Notes under the pieces: model-generated
What the model saw: only the letters and a program-made list of their open reading frames with translations
Database searches by the model: none
Told to the model about the DNA's origin: nothing
Part shown: one piece after another, positions 17,521 through 26,362 of the stretch
How the letters are laid out: each line of letters begins with the position of its first letter
How positions within the stretch are numbered: the first letter of the stretch is position 1
Source: JBKEDF01 sp047975325
GTDB lineage: Bacteria > Pseudomonadota > Alphaproteobacteria > Rhodobacterales > Rhodobacteraceae
Length of the DNA stretch: 60,987 nt
Assembly (NCBI GenBank): GCA_047975325.1
Contig: JBKEDF010000084.1
Coordinates: forward strand, 1 to 60,987
Reading direction: 5' to 3'
Program-made: the position numbers and the translations under genes

Positions 17521-20217
17521 CTATTCGGCCGCTACCGTTGCCCCGGGGATGTAGTTCAGGATGGGGGCAAGCCAGCGTTCGGTTTCCTCAAGGCTCATTC
17601 CCTTGCGTTTGGCATAATCTTCGACCTGGTCGCGTTCCACCTTGGCCACACCGAAATAATAGGAGTCCGGATGACCAATATAGAGGCCTGAAACAGAAGA
17701 TCCGGGCCACATCGCCATGCTGTCAGTCAGTTCCACACCGGCATTTTCTTCTGCATTCAGCAGCCGGAACAGCGTCCGCTTCTCGGTATGGTCGGGCTGT
17801 GCCGGATAACCGGGTGCAGGCCGGATCCCGCGATAGGGTTCGGCAATCAGTTCCTGCGGGTCAAAAGTCTCCTCCGGCGCATAGCCCCAGAATTCGCGGC
17901 GTACCCGTTGATGCAGCATTTCCGCCATCGCCTCGGCAAAGCGATCCGAAAGCGCCTTGACCATGATTGCACCGTAATTGTCGTTTTCCCGCTCCAGCCG
18001 TTCCGCAATGGCGTGATCTTCGGGTCCGGCGGTCACGACGAAACCACCGACCCAATCGGGCACCCCATCGGGTGCCACGAAATCGGCCAGCGCCATATTG
18101 GGTCGCCCCGCCCGTTTGGAATGTTGTTGCCGCAGGGTATGGAGCCGGGCCAGCTCCTGCCCCCGGTCCGGTCCCGTGAAAAGACGAATGTCATCCCCGA
18201 CCGTATTGGCGGGCCAGAACCCAAGGGCCGCGCGCGGCGCGAACCATTTCTCATCGATGATCCGCTTCAACATGGCCTGCGCATCGGCAAAAAGCGCGCG
18301 CGCAGCCTCACCCTGCCGTTCATCCTTCAGAATTCGCGGGTAGACGCCTTTCAGCTCCCAGGTCTGGAAAAACGGGGTCCAGTCGATGAAACGGGCAATT
18401 TCCGCAAGATCCCAATCCGCAATTTCCCGCGCGCCAGTGAAGTGCGGCGCCGGCACCTCATAGCCATTCCAGTCGATCTTCATCGCATTGGCGCGGGCCT
18501 GCGCCAGAGGCAGGCGGGTCTTTGCCGCTTCGGTGCGATGGTGACGTTCGGCCACCTTATCATATTCAGCCTGAATTTCAGCAACATAGCCAGGTTTGTT
18601 GGCAGGATTCAAAAGCTGGCTGACCACCCCCACGGCACGGCTGGCATCGGTAACGTAAATCGCCTGCCCAAGATTATATCGTGGCGCGATCTTGACGGCC
18701 GTATGGACCTTGGATGTCGTGGCGCCACCGATCAGCAACGGAATCTCAAAGCCTTCACGTTCCATTTCCGAGGCCAGATGCACCATTTCATCCAGGGACG
18801 GCGTGATCAGCCCCGAAAGCCCGATCACATCGACCTTTTCCTCCTTCGCCACCTGAAGGATCTTCTGCGGCGGCACCATCACACCCAGATCAATGATTTC
18901 ATAGTTGTTGCAGGCCAGGACGACACCCACGATATTCTTGCCGATATCGTGGACATCACCCTTGACCGTGGCCATCAGGATCTTGCCCGCAGCTTCCTGC
19001 TTGCCATCCTTTTCCGCTTCCATATAGGGCAGCAGGATCGCCACGGCCTGTTTCATGACCCGTGCCGACTTGACCACCTGCGGCAGGAACATCTTGCCCG
19101 CCCCGAAAAGATCACCCACCACATTCATCCCCGCCATCAGCGGGCCTTCGATCACATGCAGCGGGCGTTCCGCAGCCTGTCGGGCCTCTTCGGTATCGGT
19201 TTCGATAAATTCGGTAATGCCGTTGACCAGCGCGTGTTCCAGCCGCTTTTCCACGGGCCAGTCGCGCCAGGCCAGATCACGGATCTTTTCCTCTTTCGGA
19301 CCGCCCCTGAACCGTTCGGCAATTTCCAGCATCCGTTCGGTGGCTTCCGGATTGCGGTTCAGCACCACATCTTCACAGGCTTCGCGCAAATCCGGGTCGA
19401 TCTGGTCATAGACGGCCAATTGGCCCGCATTGACGATCCCCATATCCATCCCAGCCTTGATGGCATGGTACAGAAAGACCGCATGCATCGCTTCACGCAC
19501 CGGTTCATTGCCACGGAAGGAAAAGGACAGGTTCGACACCCCGCCCGAGACATGGGCATGGGGCAGGTTGGCGCGGACCCAGGCCGTAGCCTCAATGAAA
19601 TCAACGCCGTAATTGTTATGTTCCTCAATCCCCGTCGCGATGGCAAAGACGTTGGGATCAAAGATGATATCTTCGGGCGGGAAACCGACATCTTCAGTCA
19701 GGACCCTGTAGGCGCGGGCGCAAATCTCGGTCTTGCGCTGGAACGTATCGGCCTGGCCTTCCTCATCGAAGGCCATGACGACAACCGCCGCACCATAGGC
19801 CAGACACAGCCCCGCCTGATGCCGAAACGCCTCCTCCCCCTCTTTCAGGCTGATGGAATTCACCACCGCCTTGCCCTGCACGCATTTGAGCCCGGCCTCG
19901 ATCACCTCCCATTTGGAACTGTCGATCATCACCGGCACACGGGCAATATCCGGTTCCGCCGCCAGAAGGTTCAGGAATTCGACCATGGCGGCCTTCGAAT
20001 CGATCAGCCCCTCATCCATGTTCACATCGATGATCTGGGCCCCGTTTTCGACCTGATCACGCGCAACCTCCAGCGCGGTGGCATAATCGCGATTGGTGAT
20101 CAGCTTGCGAAACCGGGCAGACCCGGTGACATTCGTCCGTTCCCCCACATTCACGAAGGGGATATCGGCGGTCAGCGTGAAGGGCTCCAGCCCCGACAGG
20201 CGCAGAAAATGGCTCAT
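17521..20217 (-). CDS. metH: Cobalamin-dependent methionine synthase, folate/B12/activation part
   Basis: Second half of a methionine synthase split over two genes (898 residues). Domains in order: methyltetrahydrofolate-binding barrel from the N-terminus (IPFVNVGERTNVTGS to about 280); cap helices and B12 domain with the lower-axial-ligand motif DVHDIGKNIV (His about 423); and C-terminal S-adenosylmethionine reactivation domain with RPAPGYPAQPDHTEK, AMWPGSSVSGLYIGHPDSYY and a closing RWLAPILNY. Everything in MetH except the homocysteine barrel is present. It overlaps the upstream homocysteine-domain gene by 4 bases (ATGA at 20214-20217), so the two are translationally coupled and presumably form one enzyme. 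Confidence 0.95.
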   Translation of the reverse strand: MSHFLRLSGLEPFTLTADIPFVNVGERTNVTGSARFRKLITNRDYATALEVARDQVENGAQIIDVNMDEGLIDSKAAMVEFLNLLAAEPDIARVPVMIDSSKWEVIEAGLKCVQGKAVVNSISLKEGEEAFRHQAGLCLAYGAAVVVMAFDEEGQADTFQRKTEICARAYRVLTEDVGFPPEDIIFDPNVFAIATGIEEHNNYGVDFIEATAWVRANLPHAHVSGGVSNLSFSFRGNEPVREAMHAVFLYHAIKAGMDMGIVNAGQLAVYDQIDPDLREACEDVVLNRNPEATERMLEIAERFRGGPKEEKIRDLAWRDWPVEKRLEHALVNGITEFIETDTEEARQAAERPLHVIEGPLMAGMNVVGDLFGAGKMFLPQVVKSARVMKQAVAILLPYMEAEKDGKQEAAGKILMATVKGDVHDIGKNIVGVVLACNNYEIIDLGVMVPPQKILQVAKEEKVDVIGLSGLITPSLDEMVHLASEMEREGFEIPLLIGGATTSKVHTAVKIAPRYNLGQAIYVTDASRAVGVVSQLLNPANKPGYVAEIQAEYDKVAERHHRTEAAKTRLPLAQARANAMKIDWNGYEVPAPHFTGAREIADWDLAEIARFIDWTPFFQTWELKGVYPRILKDERQGEAARALFADAQAMLKRIIDEKWFAPRAALGFWPANTVGDDIRLFTGPDRGQELARLHTLRQQHSKRAGRPNMALADFVAPDGVPDWVGGFVVTAGPEDHAIAERLERENDNYGAIMVKALSDRFAEAMAEMLHQRVRREFWGYAPEETFDPQELIAEPYRGIRPAPGYPAQPDHTEKRTLFRLLNAEENAGVELTDSMAMWPGSSVSGLYIGHPDSYYFGVAKVERDQVEDYAKRKGMSLEETERWLAPILNYIPGATVAAE

Positions 20218-21254
20218 GGGCGGGTCTCCCGGGGTGATTTGCCGTCAACTGCAGTAGCAATCGCACGGATATGGTCAGGTGTGGTGCCGCAGCAGCCGCC
20301 AACGACATTCACCAGACCTTCATCTGCGAATGCCCCGATCTGGCGCGCAGTTTCCTCGGGTCCCTCATCGTATTCGCCAAAGGCATTGGGCAGGCCCGCA
20401 TTGGGATAGGCGCAAATGAAGGTTTCCGAAACACCCGACAACTCGGCCAGATGCGGGCGCATGGCGGATGCCCCCAGCGCACAATTCAACCCCACCGTGA
20501 AAGGCCGCGCATGGCGGACCGAATGCCAGAAGGCTGTCGGCGTCTGTCCCGAAAGCGTGCGCCCCGACGCATCGGTAATCGTCCCGGAAATCATCACCGG
20601 CAAACGTATCCCGTTTTCGGCAAAAGCCTCAAAACAGGCGAAGATCGCCGCCTTGGCATTAAGCGTATCGAAAATCGTTTCTATCAGGATCAGATCCGCG
20701 CCACCGGCAATCAGGCCGCGAATTTGCTGCCCATATGCAATCCGCAAATCATCAAAGGTAACAGCACGATATCCGGGATTGTTCACGTCCGGGCTGATTG
20801 AGGCCGTGCGGTTTGTCGGCCCGACCGCACCGGCCACGAAACGCGGACGGCCATCAATTTCAGTGGCCCGGTCCAGTGCCCGGCGCACCACGCGCGCGCC
20901 TTCCTGGTTCAGATCATGAACCGCAGCCTCCATTCCGTAATCCGCCTGCGCAATGGTGGTTGAGGAAAAGGTATTCGTTTCAACGATATCGGCACCGGCC
21001 ATGGCATAGTTGAAATGAATTTCCTCGATCGCCTTCGGCTGGGTCAGGATCAGCAGGTCATTATTGCCCTTTTGCGGGTGATCCGAATGATGTGCGCAGG
21101 CACAGCCGCCGCCATGGCCGCTGAAATCCTCCTCGCCCAGCCCCAATTGTTGAATCTGCGTGCCCATGGCCCCGTCAAGAACCAGTATTCGTTCCCGCAC
21201 GAGCCCTTCGAGCTGCGCGAATCGGTCAGATCGGGGAAGGGTAAAGGCATGCAT
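20214..21254 (-). CDS. metH: Methionine synthase homocysteine-methyltransferase part (split MetH)
   Basis: First half of the split enzyme (346 residues): the homocysteine-binding barrel that accepts the methyl group from methylcobalamin. It shows VLDGAMGTQIQ at the start, AGADIVETNTFSSTTIAQAD, and the zinc ligands in GLNCALGA and GGCCGTTPDHI. Reading is open upstream to 21323, but MHAFTLPRSDRFAQLE at 21254 is where family resemblance begins, so that ATG is chosen; its ribosome site is weak. An intact MetH would be one chain of about 1230 residues, which equals these two products together. Palindromes 67-110 bases upstream suggest regulation. Confidence 0.93.
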   Translation of the reverse strand: MHAFTLPRSDRFAQLEGLVRERILVLDGAMGTQIQQLGLGEEDFSGHGGGCACAHHSDHPQKGNNDLLILTQPKAIEEIHFNYAMAGADIVETNTFSSTTIAQADYGMEAAVHDLNQEGARVVRRALDRATEIDGRPRFVAGAVGPTNRTASISPDVNNPGYRAVTFDDLRIAYGQQIRGLIAGGADLILIETIFDTLNAKAAIFACFEAFAENGIRLPVMISGTITDASGRTLSGQTPTAFWHSVRHARPFTVGLNCALGASAMRPHLAELSGVSETFICAYPNAGLPNAFGEYDEGPEETARQIGAFADEGLVNVVGGCCGTTPDHIRAIATAVDGKSPRETRP

Positions 21255-21320
21255 GGCGTCGGTTCCGCAAGAAGTAAGGTCGCGCGAGACCCTATCGCAA
21301 CGCCCTGACGAAGTGAAATT

Positions 21321-21364
21321 CATAATTCGGGGAATGATTATGCATGTCTTTCATAATCATTCCC
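21321..21364. promoter_or_regulatory. CATAAT palindrome array upstream of metH
   Basis: GGGAATGATTATG (21330-21342) and CATAATCATTCCC (21352-21364) form a perfect 13-bp inverted repeat around 9 bases. A third CATAAT at 21321-21326 makes an inverted pair with ATTATG at 21337-21342. Three copies of one hexamer in alternating orientation look like binding sites for a dimeric repressor of metH. The arm could instead fold as an RNA hairpin after the DAHP synthase gene, but no U-run follows. The regulator is unknown; SAH- or methionine-responsive ArsR or LysR proteins are guesses. Confidence 0.55.
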
Positions 21365-21426
21365 GCCCAACCCCATAAGGCCAGTATCGAAAACCCCAAG
21401 GCGACCGGATGGCCTCACCCGGGGTT

Positions 21427-22797
21427 CTACATCGCGACCTGACGGCTCTGGTTCCGCGAAGCCGACAGTTCCTCCGCCACAAGGAAGGCAAGCTCCAGCG
21501 ACTGGCTGGCATTGAGCCGCGGATCGCAGGCGGTATGGTAGCGGTCCGAAAGGTCCTCATCCGTCACGGCACGCAACCCGCCCGTGCATTCGGTCACATC
21601 CTTGCCCGTCATTTCAAAATGCACGCCGCCCGGGATAGTACCCTCGGCCTTGTGAATGGCAAAGAATTCACGAACCTCGCGAAGAACGGAATCGAAGGGC
21701 CGGGTCTTGTATCCCGATTGGGATTTGATTGTGTTGCCATGCATCGGATCGCAGGACCAAAGGACTTTTGCCCCCTCTTCGCGCACCGCCTGAATGAGAC
21801 GCGGCAGATGTTCCCCAACCTTGCCGGCACCAAAACGCGCGATCAGCGTCAGCCGCCCGGCCTCATTTTCAGGGTTGAGCCTGGACATCAGGACCTTGAG
21901 ATCTTCAACCGATGTCGTCGGCCCGCATTTCAACCCGATGGGGTTCACGACACCCCGGGCAAATTCGACATGCGCGCCATCCGGCTGCCGGGTGCGGTCA
22001 CCGATCCAGATCATGTGGCCGGATCCCGCCACGGGCTTGCCCGAAATCGAATCGATCCGGCAAAGCGCCTCTTCATATTCCAGAAGCAACGCCTCATGGC
22101 TGGTATAGAAATCGACCGCGGCAAGTTCCTGGGCGGTATCGGCATTCACCCCTGCGGCATTCATGAAATCGAGCGCATCGGAAATACGGTTTGAAAGTTC
22201 CCGATACCGTTCAGCCTTGTCCTGATCCGCAAAGCCGAGCGTCCAGCTGTGGACACGGTGAATATCGGCAAAACCACCCGTGGAAAAGGCCCGCAACAGG
22301 TTCAGTGATGCCGCCGCCTGGGTATAGGCCTGAAGCATCCGGTTCGGATCGGGGATCCGTTCATTGGCAACCGGTTCGAAGCCGTTGATGATATCACCCT
22401 TGTAGCTGGGCAACTCGACCCCGTTGACCATTTCGGTCGGTGCGGAACGCGGTTTGGCGAACTGCCCCGCCATGCGGCCCACCTTCACCACGGGCACCTT
22501 GGCGCCATAGGTCAGGACAACCGCCATCTGCAACATCACGCGGAATGTGTCGCGGATATTGTTGGCGGAAAATTCGGCAAAGCTTTCTGCGCAATCGCCC
22601 CCCTGAAGCAGGAAGGCCTTGCCTTCGGAGGCCAGCGCAAGCTGCGCTTTCAGCCGCCCCGCCTCCCCCACAAAAACCAGGGGCGGATATTTGGCAAGCT
22701 GCGCTTCGACAGCGTTCAATGCAGCCTGGTCGGGATAATCCGGCATCTGAATCCGGGGTTTCGCGCGCCAATCCGATTTGTTCCAGCCCTTGGTCAT
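21427..22797 (-). CDS. 3-deoxy-7-phosphoheptulonate synthase, class II
   Basis: First enzyme of the shikimate pathway: joins phosphoenolpyruvate and erythrose 4-phosphate. The 456-residue product is the plant/actinobacterial-like class II type. It has PDYPDQAALNAVEAQLAKYP, LLQGGDCAESFAEF, VKVGRMAGQFAKPRS, LPSYKGDIINGFEP, YTSHEALLLEYEEALCR, GLKCGPTTSVEDLKVL and WSCDPMHGN. Start at 22797 (MTKGWNKSDW) because GGAG lies 7-8 bases upstream; a 37-codon open extension is not family-like. aroB and aroK of the same pathway lie at 53.7-55.4 kb. Confidence 0.95.
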   Translation of the reverse strand: MTKGWNKSDWRAKPRIQMPDYPDQAALNAVEAQLAKYPPLVFVGEAGRLKAQLALASEGKAFLLQGGDCAESFAEFSANNIRDTFRVMLQMAVVLTYGAKVPVVKVGRMAGQFAKPRSAPTEMVNGVELPSYKGDIINGFEPVANERIPDPNRMLQAYTQAAASLNLLRAFSTGGFADIHRVHSWTLGFADQDKAERYRELSNRISDALDFMNAAGVNADTAQELAAVDFYTSHEALLLEYEEALCRIDSISGKPVAGSGHMIWIGDRTRQPDGAHVEFARGVVNPIGLKCGPTTSVEDLKVLMSRLNPENEAGRLTLIARFGAGKVGEHLPRLIQAVREEGAKVLWSCDPMHGNTIKSQSGYKTRPFDSVLREVREFFAIHKAEGTIPGGVHFEMTGKDVTECTGGLRAVTDEDLSDRYHTACDPRLNASQSLELAFLVAEELSASRNQSRQVAM

Positions 22798-22924
22798 GGC
22801 TTTTCTCCGAAAGTTAGCGGTATCGCCCGGCGGTTTATCCAAGTTGCGCCTGAAAGCAAAGGGTGAATAGCCGATCTTGCGTTTCCGGGCGGTGTCACGC
22901 CATCGCAAATGCGGTAACAGACGA

Positions 22925-23299
22925 TTACCGTTTTTCGGTCGGGACCAGCGGATCCGCAGTTATAACCTCTTCGCCATCGCGAAGCACGGTATAGAAACAA
23001 CTCCGCCGCCCCGTATGACAGGCAGGGCCCGTCTGGTCGACCTGCAACAGCAGGCAATCGCGATCGCAATCCAGCCGCATCTCAACCAGCCGCTGGACGT
23101 TGCCGGAGGTTTCGCCCTTTGCCCAGAACGCCGCCCGCGAACGTGACCAATAGGTTACCTGGCCCGTCTTGAGCGTCCGTTCGATGCTTTCGGCATTCAT
23201 CCAGGCAAGCATCAGGACCTCACCCGTCGCATGATCCTGTGCGATGGCCGGGATCAGCCCGCGATCATCGAATTTCAGGCTCTTTGGGTCGAAGGGCAT
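22925..23299 (-). CDS. hisI: Phosphoribosyl-AMP cyclohydrolase
   Basis: Third step of histidine synthesis: opens the purine ring of phosphoribosyl-AMP. The 124-residue monofunctional HisI lacks a fused HisE. Metal and active-site motifs are visible: YWSRSRAAFWAKGETSGN, DCDRDCLLLQVDQTGPACHT and GRRSCFY, with the zinc-ligand cysteines in DCDRDC and ACHTG. Stand-alone HisI is usual in Alphaproteobacteria. It is divergent from the NifU-like gene with 79 bp between their starts. Confidence 0.95.
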   Translation of the reverse strand: MPFDPKSLKFDDRGLIPAIAQDHATGEVLMLAWMNAESIERTLKTGQVTYWSRSRAAFWAKGETSGNVQRLVEMRLDCDRDCLLLQVDQTGPACHTGRRSCFYTVLRDGEEVITADPLVPTEKR

Positions 23300-23378
23300 C
23301 CTGGTTCTCTTTGCAATCGTGGCGTCAGGCCCTATCTATGCCCATGAAGGGTGCAAGAAAACCCCGGAGACTGTTGTC

Positions 23379-23828
23379 ATGAGCGAAAGCGACCTGGTCC
23401 GCCTCTATTCCGGCCGGATATTGGCACTGGCCGCCGATATCCCCCATCTGGGGCGGCTGGAATCACCGCAGGCCAGCATCCGCAGGCGATCCCCGCTTTG
23501 CGGGTCCACGGTAACCGTGGATCTCGACATGGCGGATGGCCGCGTGCAGCGTTTCGCGCAGGATGTAAAGGCCTGCGCCCTTGGCCAGGCGGCAGCCTCG
23601 GTTGTGGGTTCAGTGATTATCGGGCGCAGCGCCGGGGAACTGGCCCAGGCCCGCGATGCCCTGCACGCTATGTTGAAGGAAGGCGCCCCACCACCCGGCC
23701 CGCCTTTCGACGGTTTCGAGGTGTTGCAGCCGGCCCGCGAATTCAGGAACCGCCACGCTTCGCTCCTTCTTGCGATCGAAGCCGCTGCCGAGGCGGCCAC
23801 AGTGGCCGCCGGGCGCGACAGCGCTTGA
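23379..23828 (+). CDS. NifU/SufU-like iron-sulfur scaffold-family protein lacking two ligands
   Basis: A 149-residue member of the IscU/SufU N-terminal fold. The segment SPLCGSTVTVDLDMADGRV aligns with the scaffold motif PLCGDRV, and ACALGQAAASVVGSVIIGRS aligns with GCAISQASAS. Cys41 and Cys66 keep the positions of SufU Cys41 and Cys66, but the SufU Asp43 position is Ser and the third cysteine is His126 in RNRHASL. A cluster or zinc site would therefore need different ligands. Start at 23379 because GGAG precedes it; an open extension back to 23244 overlaps hisI and is not family-like. Assignment to the fold is good; function as a scaffold is unproven. Confidence 0.8.
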   Translation: MSESDLVRLYSGRILALAADIPHLGRLESPQASIRRRSPLCGSTVTVDLDMADGRVQRFAQDVKACALGQAAASVVGSVIIGRSAGELAQARDALHAMLKEGAPPPGPPFDGFEVLQPAREFRNRHASLLLAIEAAAEAATVAAGRDSA

Positions 23829-23847
23829 TTGGCCCGGTTCCGCCCGC

Positions 23848-23865
23848 CCGGGGCACAGGCCCCGG
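23848..23865. other. GC-rich hairpin between convergent genes
   Basis: CCGGGGC-ACAG-GCCCCGG, a perfect 7-bp stem, lies between the stops of the NifU-like gene and ndk. There is no clear U-run on either side, so it is at best a weak bidirectional terminator. Confidence 0.35.
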
Positions 23866-23881
23866 ACAGGCAGAAGATTGA

Positions 23882-24304
23882 TCAGCCGACCAGTTCGAGG
23901 CCAGAGAAATAAAAGGCGATTTCCCGCGCCGCCGATTCCGGGCTGTCGGACCCATGGACGGAATTTTCCCCCTTGGACAATGCGAAATCCTTGCGGATCG
24001 TGCCGTCATCGGCCTCGGCCGGATCGGTCGCGCCCATCACTTCGCGGTTCTTCAGGATTGCGCCTTCGCCTTCCAGAACCTGCACCACGATCGGCGCGGA
24101 AGACATGAATTCGCACAATTCGCCATAGAACGGGCGTTCTGCATGTTCGGCATAAAAAGCCCCGGCCTGTTCCGCGCTCAGATGAATGCGCTTTTGCGCC
24201 ACGATGCGCAGGCCTGCTTCTTCGAATTTGGCATTGATCTTGCCGGTCAGGTTGCGGTTCGTTGCATCCGGCTTGATCATGGAAAGGGTGCGTTCAACAG
24301 CCAT
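23882..24304 (-). CDS. ndk: Nucleoside diphosphate kinase
   Basis: Balances nucleoside triphosphate pools through a phospho-histidine intermediate. The 140-residue protein has TLSMIKPDATNRN at the start, FYGELCEFMSSAPIV, GATDPAEADDGTIRKDFA and the active-site histidine in ENSVHGSDSPE. Start chosen at 24304 (MAVERTL) behind GAGAG; an in-frame ATG five codons upstream is possible. Divergent from the ABC-F gene. Confidence 0.97.
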   Translation of the reverse strand: MAVERTLSMIKPDATNRNLTGKINAKFEEAGLRIVAQKRIHLSAEQAGAFYAEHAERPFYGELCEFMSSAPIVVQVLEGEGAILKNREVMGATDPAEADDGTIRKDFALSKGENSVHGSDSPESAAREIAFYFSGLELVG

Positions 24305-24427
24305 TTTTCTCTCGCTCATTTCGGGGGCGCTGCCCGCGCCCGAGTTTCCGGCGCCCTGCTAGCATGGGGCGGGGATATTGAAAAGCTCCCCCGTTGACCC
24401 TCCCGCAGCTTTGAGGCATGGGCAGGC

Positions 24428-26281
24428 ATGCTCAGGATTTCCGATATCTCCTATTCCGTGGAAGGTCGCCCGCTTTTTGCCGGCGCGTCGGCCACTGTGC
24501 CGACCGGGCACAAGGTTGGCCTTGTCGGGCGCAACGGAACCGGAAAGACGACCCTCTTTCGTCTGATCCGGGGCGATCTTGCCCTCGAAGGCGGGGAAAT
24601 CGCCCTGCCTGCCCGTGCCCGGATCGGTGGCGTTGCGCAGGAAGTGCCTTCCTCCTCCGTTTCCCTGCTCGACACGGTCCTGGCCGCCGATACCGAACGC
24701 GCAGTCCTTCTGGCAGAGGCGGGATCCGCCAGCGATGCGCATCGCATCGCCGAAATCCAGACCCGGCTGGCCGATATCGACGCATGGTCGGCGGAAGCCC
24801 GCGCCTCTGCCATCCTCAAGGGGTTGGGGTTTGACCCGGAAGCGCAGGGGCGGCCCTGTTCGGATTTTTCGGGCGGCTGGCGGATGCGCGTGGCGCTGGC
24901 CGGGGTGCTTTTTGCCCGGCCCGATCTTCTGTTGCTGGATGAACCGACCAACTATCTTGATCTTGAAGGTGCGCTCTGGCTGGAAAACTACCTGTCGCGC
25001 TATCCGCATACGGTCATCATCATTTCGCATGACCGGGGTCTTCTGAACCGTGCGGTCCAATCCATCCTGCATCTGGAAGATCGCAAGCTGACGCTGTGGA
25101 ACGGCCCCTATGATCAGTTCGCCCGCCAGATGGCCGAACGCCGCGCGGTACTGATGGCAGAAGCCCGCAAGCAGGAAGCCCGCCGTGCCCACCTGCAAGG
25201 CTTCGTGGATCGTTTCCGCGCCAAGGCCTCCAAGGCTGTTCAGGCCCAAAGCCGCCTGAAAATGCTTGAAAGGATGGAAACCATCACCCCCCCGGCGGAG
25301 GCCGCAAAACAGGTTTTCACCTTCCCCGAACCGGAGGAGCTTTCCCCGCCCATCGTCAATCTTGACGGTGCGGGGGTGGGTTATGGCGGACCGCTGGTGT
25401 TGCGCGGGCTTGATCTGCGGATCGATCAGGATGACCGCATCGCCCTTCTGGGCCGGAACGGGGAAGGAAAATCCACCCTGTCCAAACTGCTGGCGGATAA
25501 ACTCCAACCCGGGGCTGGCCGGATAACGCGCAGCCGGAAACTGCGCATCGGTTATTTCGCCCAGCATCAGGTTGACGAATTGATCATCGATGAAACCCCG
25601 CTGCAGCATGTCCAGCGCCTGCGTCCCGCAGAAGGGCAGGCAAGGCTGCGCGCGCGGTTAGCCGGTTTCGGTCTTGGCGCCGATCAGGCGGAAACCGCCG
25701 TAGGGCGATTGTCGGGCGGACAAAAGGCACGGCTTTCGCTGCTGCTTGCCACACTTGATGCGCCGCATCTTCTGATACTTGATGAACCGACCAATCACCT
25801 TGACATGGAAAGCCGCGAAGCACTGGTCGAGGCACTGACCGCCTATTCCGGTGCGGTAATCCTCGTCAGTCATGACATGCATCTTCTCGGTCTGGTGGCG
25901 GATCGGCTCTGGCTGGTGAAAAACGGCACCGTCACCCCCTATCCGGGCGATCTGGAAGGGTATCGGGCGGAACTTCTGGCCGGCGATGAATCTGCAAAAC
26001 CTGTAAAGACCCCTGCAAGAAAGCCCAAACCCTCCCGCGAGATGCTCCTGTCCCGCCGCGCCGAGGTTCGCAAATGCGAGGAACGGCTGGGGAAGCTCAA
26101 TGAAATGCGTGACAAACTGGCGACAAAACTGGCCGATCCCGCACTTTATGAAGCCGAACGTATTGGGGAAATGGAAACCTGGCAAAAGAAATATGCCGAG
26201 GTGATGGAAGGCCTGGATAGGGCCGAGGCGCTCTGGCTCAAGGCGCAGGAGGCACTCGAAGAAACCGAAGCCGCGCAATAG
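24428..26281 (+). CDS. ABC-F family ATPase (YheS-like)
   Basis: Soluble protein with two ATPase domains and no membrane segment, 617 residues. Domain 1 has Walker A GLVGRNGTGKTTLFRLI, signature DFSGGWRMRVALAGVLF and Walker B LLLLDEPTNYLDLEG. The linker is ARRAHLQGFVDRFRAKASKA followed by VQAQSRLKMLERME. Domain 2 has ALLGRNGEGKSTLSKLL, RLSGGQKARLSLL and LLILDEPTNHLDMES. The C-terminus is a charged coiled coil (about 530-615). The linker and closing sequence resemble E. coli YheS more than Uup or EttA. ABC-F proteins act on ribosomes, helping stalled translation or conferring antibiotic protection; the specific role here is not visible. Confidence 0.92.
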   Translation: MLRISDISYSVEGRPLFAGASATVPTGHKVGLVGRNGTGKTTLFRLIRGDLALEGGEIALPARARIGGVAQEVPSSSVSLLDTVLAADTERAVLLAEAGSASDAHRIAEIQTRLADIDAWSAEARASAILKGLGFDPEAQGRPCSDFSGGWRMRVALAGVLFARPDLLLLDEPTNYLDLEGALWLENYLSRYPHTVIIISHDRGLLNRAVQSILHLEDRKLTLWNGPYDQFARQMAERRAVLMAEARKQEARRAHLQGFVDRFRAKASKAVQAQSRLKMLERMETITPPAEAAKQVFTFPEPEELSPPIVNLDGAGVGYGGPLVLRGLDLRIDQDDRIALLGRNGEGKSTLSKLLADKLQPGAGRITRSRKLRIGYFAQHQVDELIIDETPLQHVQRLRPAEGQARLRARLAGFGLGADQAETAVGRLSGGQKARLSLLLATLDAPHLLILDEPTNHLDMESREALVEALTAYSGAVILVSHDMHLLGLVADRLWLVKNGTVTPYPGDLEGYRAELLAGDESAKPVKTPARKPKPSREMLLSRRAEVRKCEERLGKLNEMRDKLATKLADPALYEAERIGEMETWQKKYAEVMEGLDRAEALWLKAQEALEETEAAQ

Positions 26282-26362
26282 GCCGGAACGGGCCTTGATT
26301 TTCCCCGCGCCAGATCGGAAACAGCAATCCCCAAAGTGACCCCTGATGAGAGGCAAGGCCCC

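Noticed and set aside
17788..20409. 873-codon open frame on the plus strand across the two metH genes
   Set aside because: It is antisense to clear MetH domains, its product is Arg/His/Pro-rich with no family features, and it exists because GC-rich codon usage removes stops from the opposite strand.
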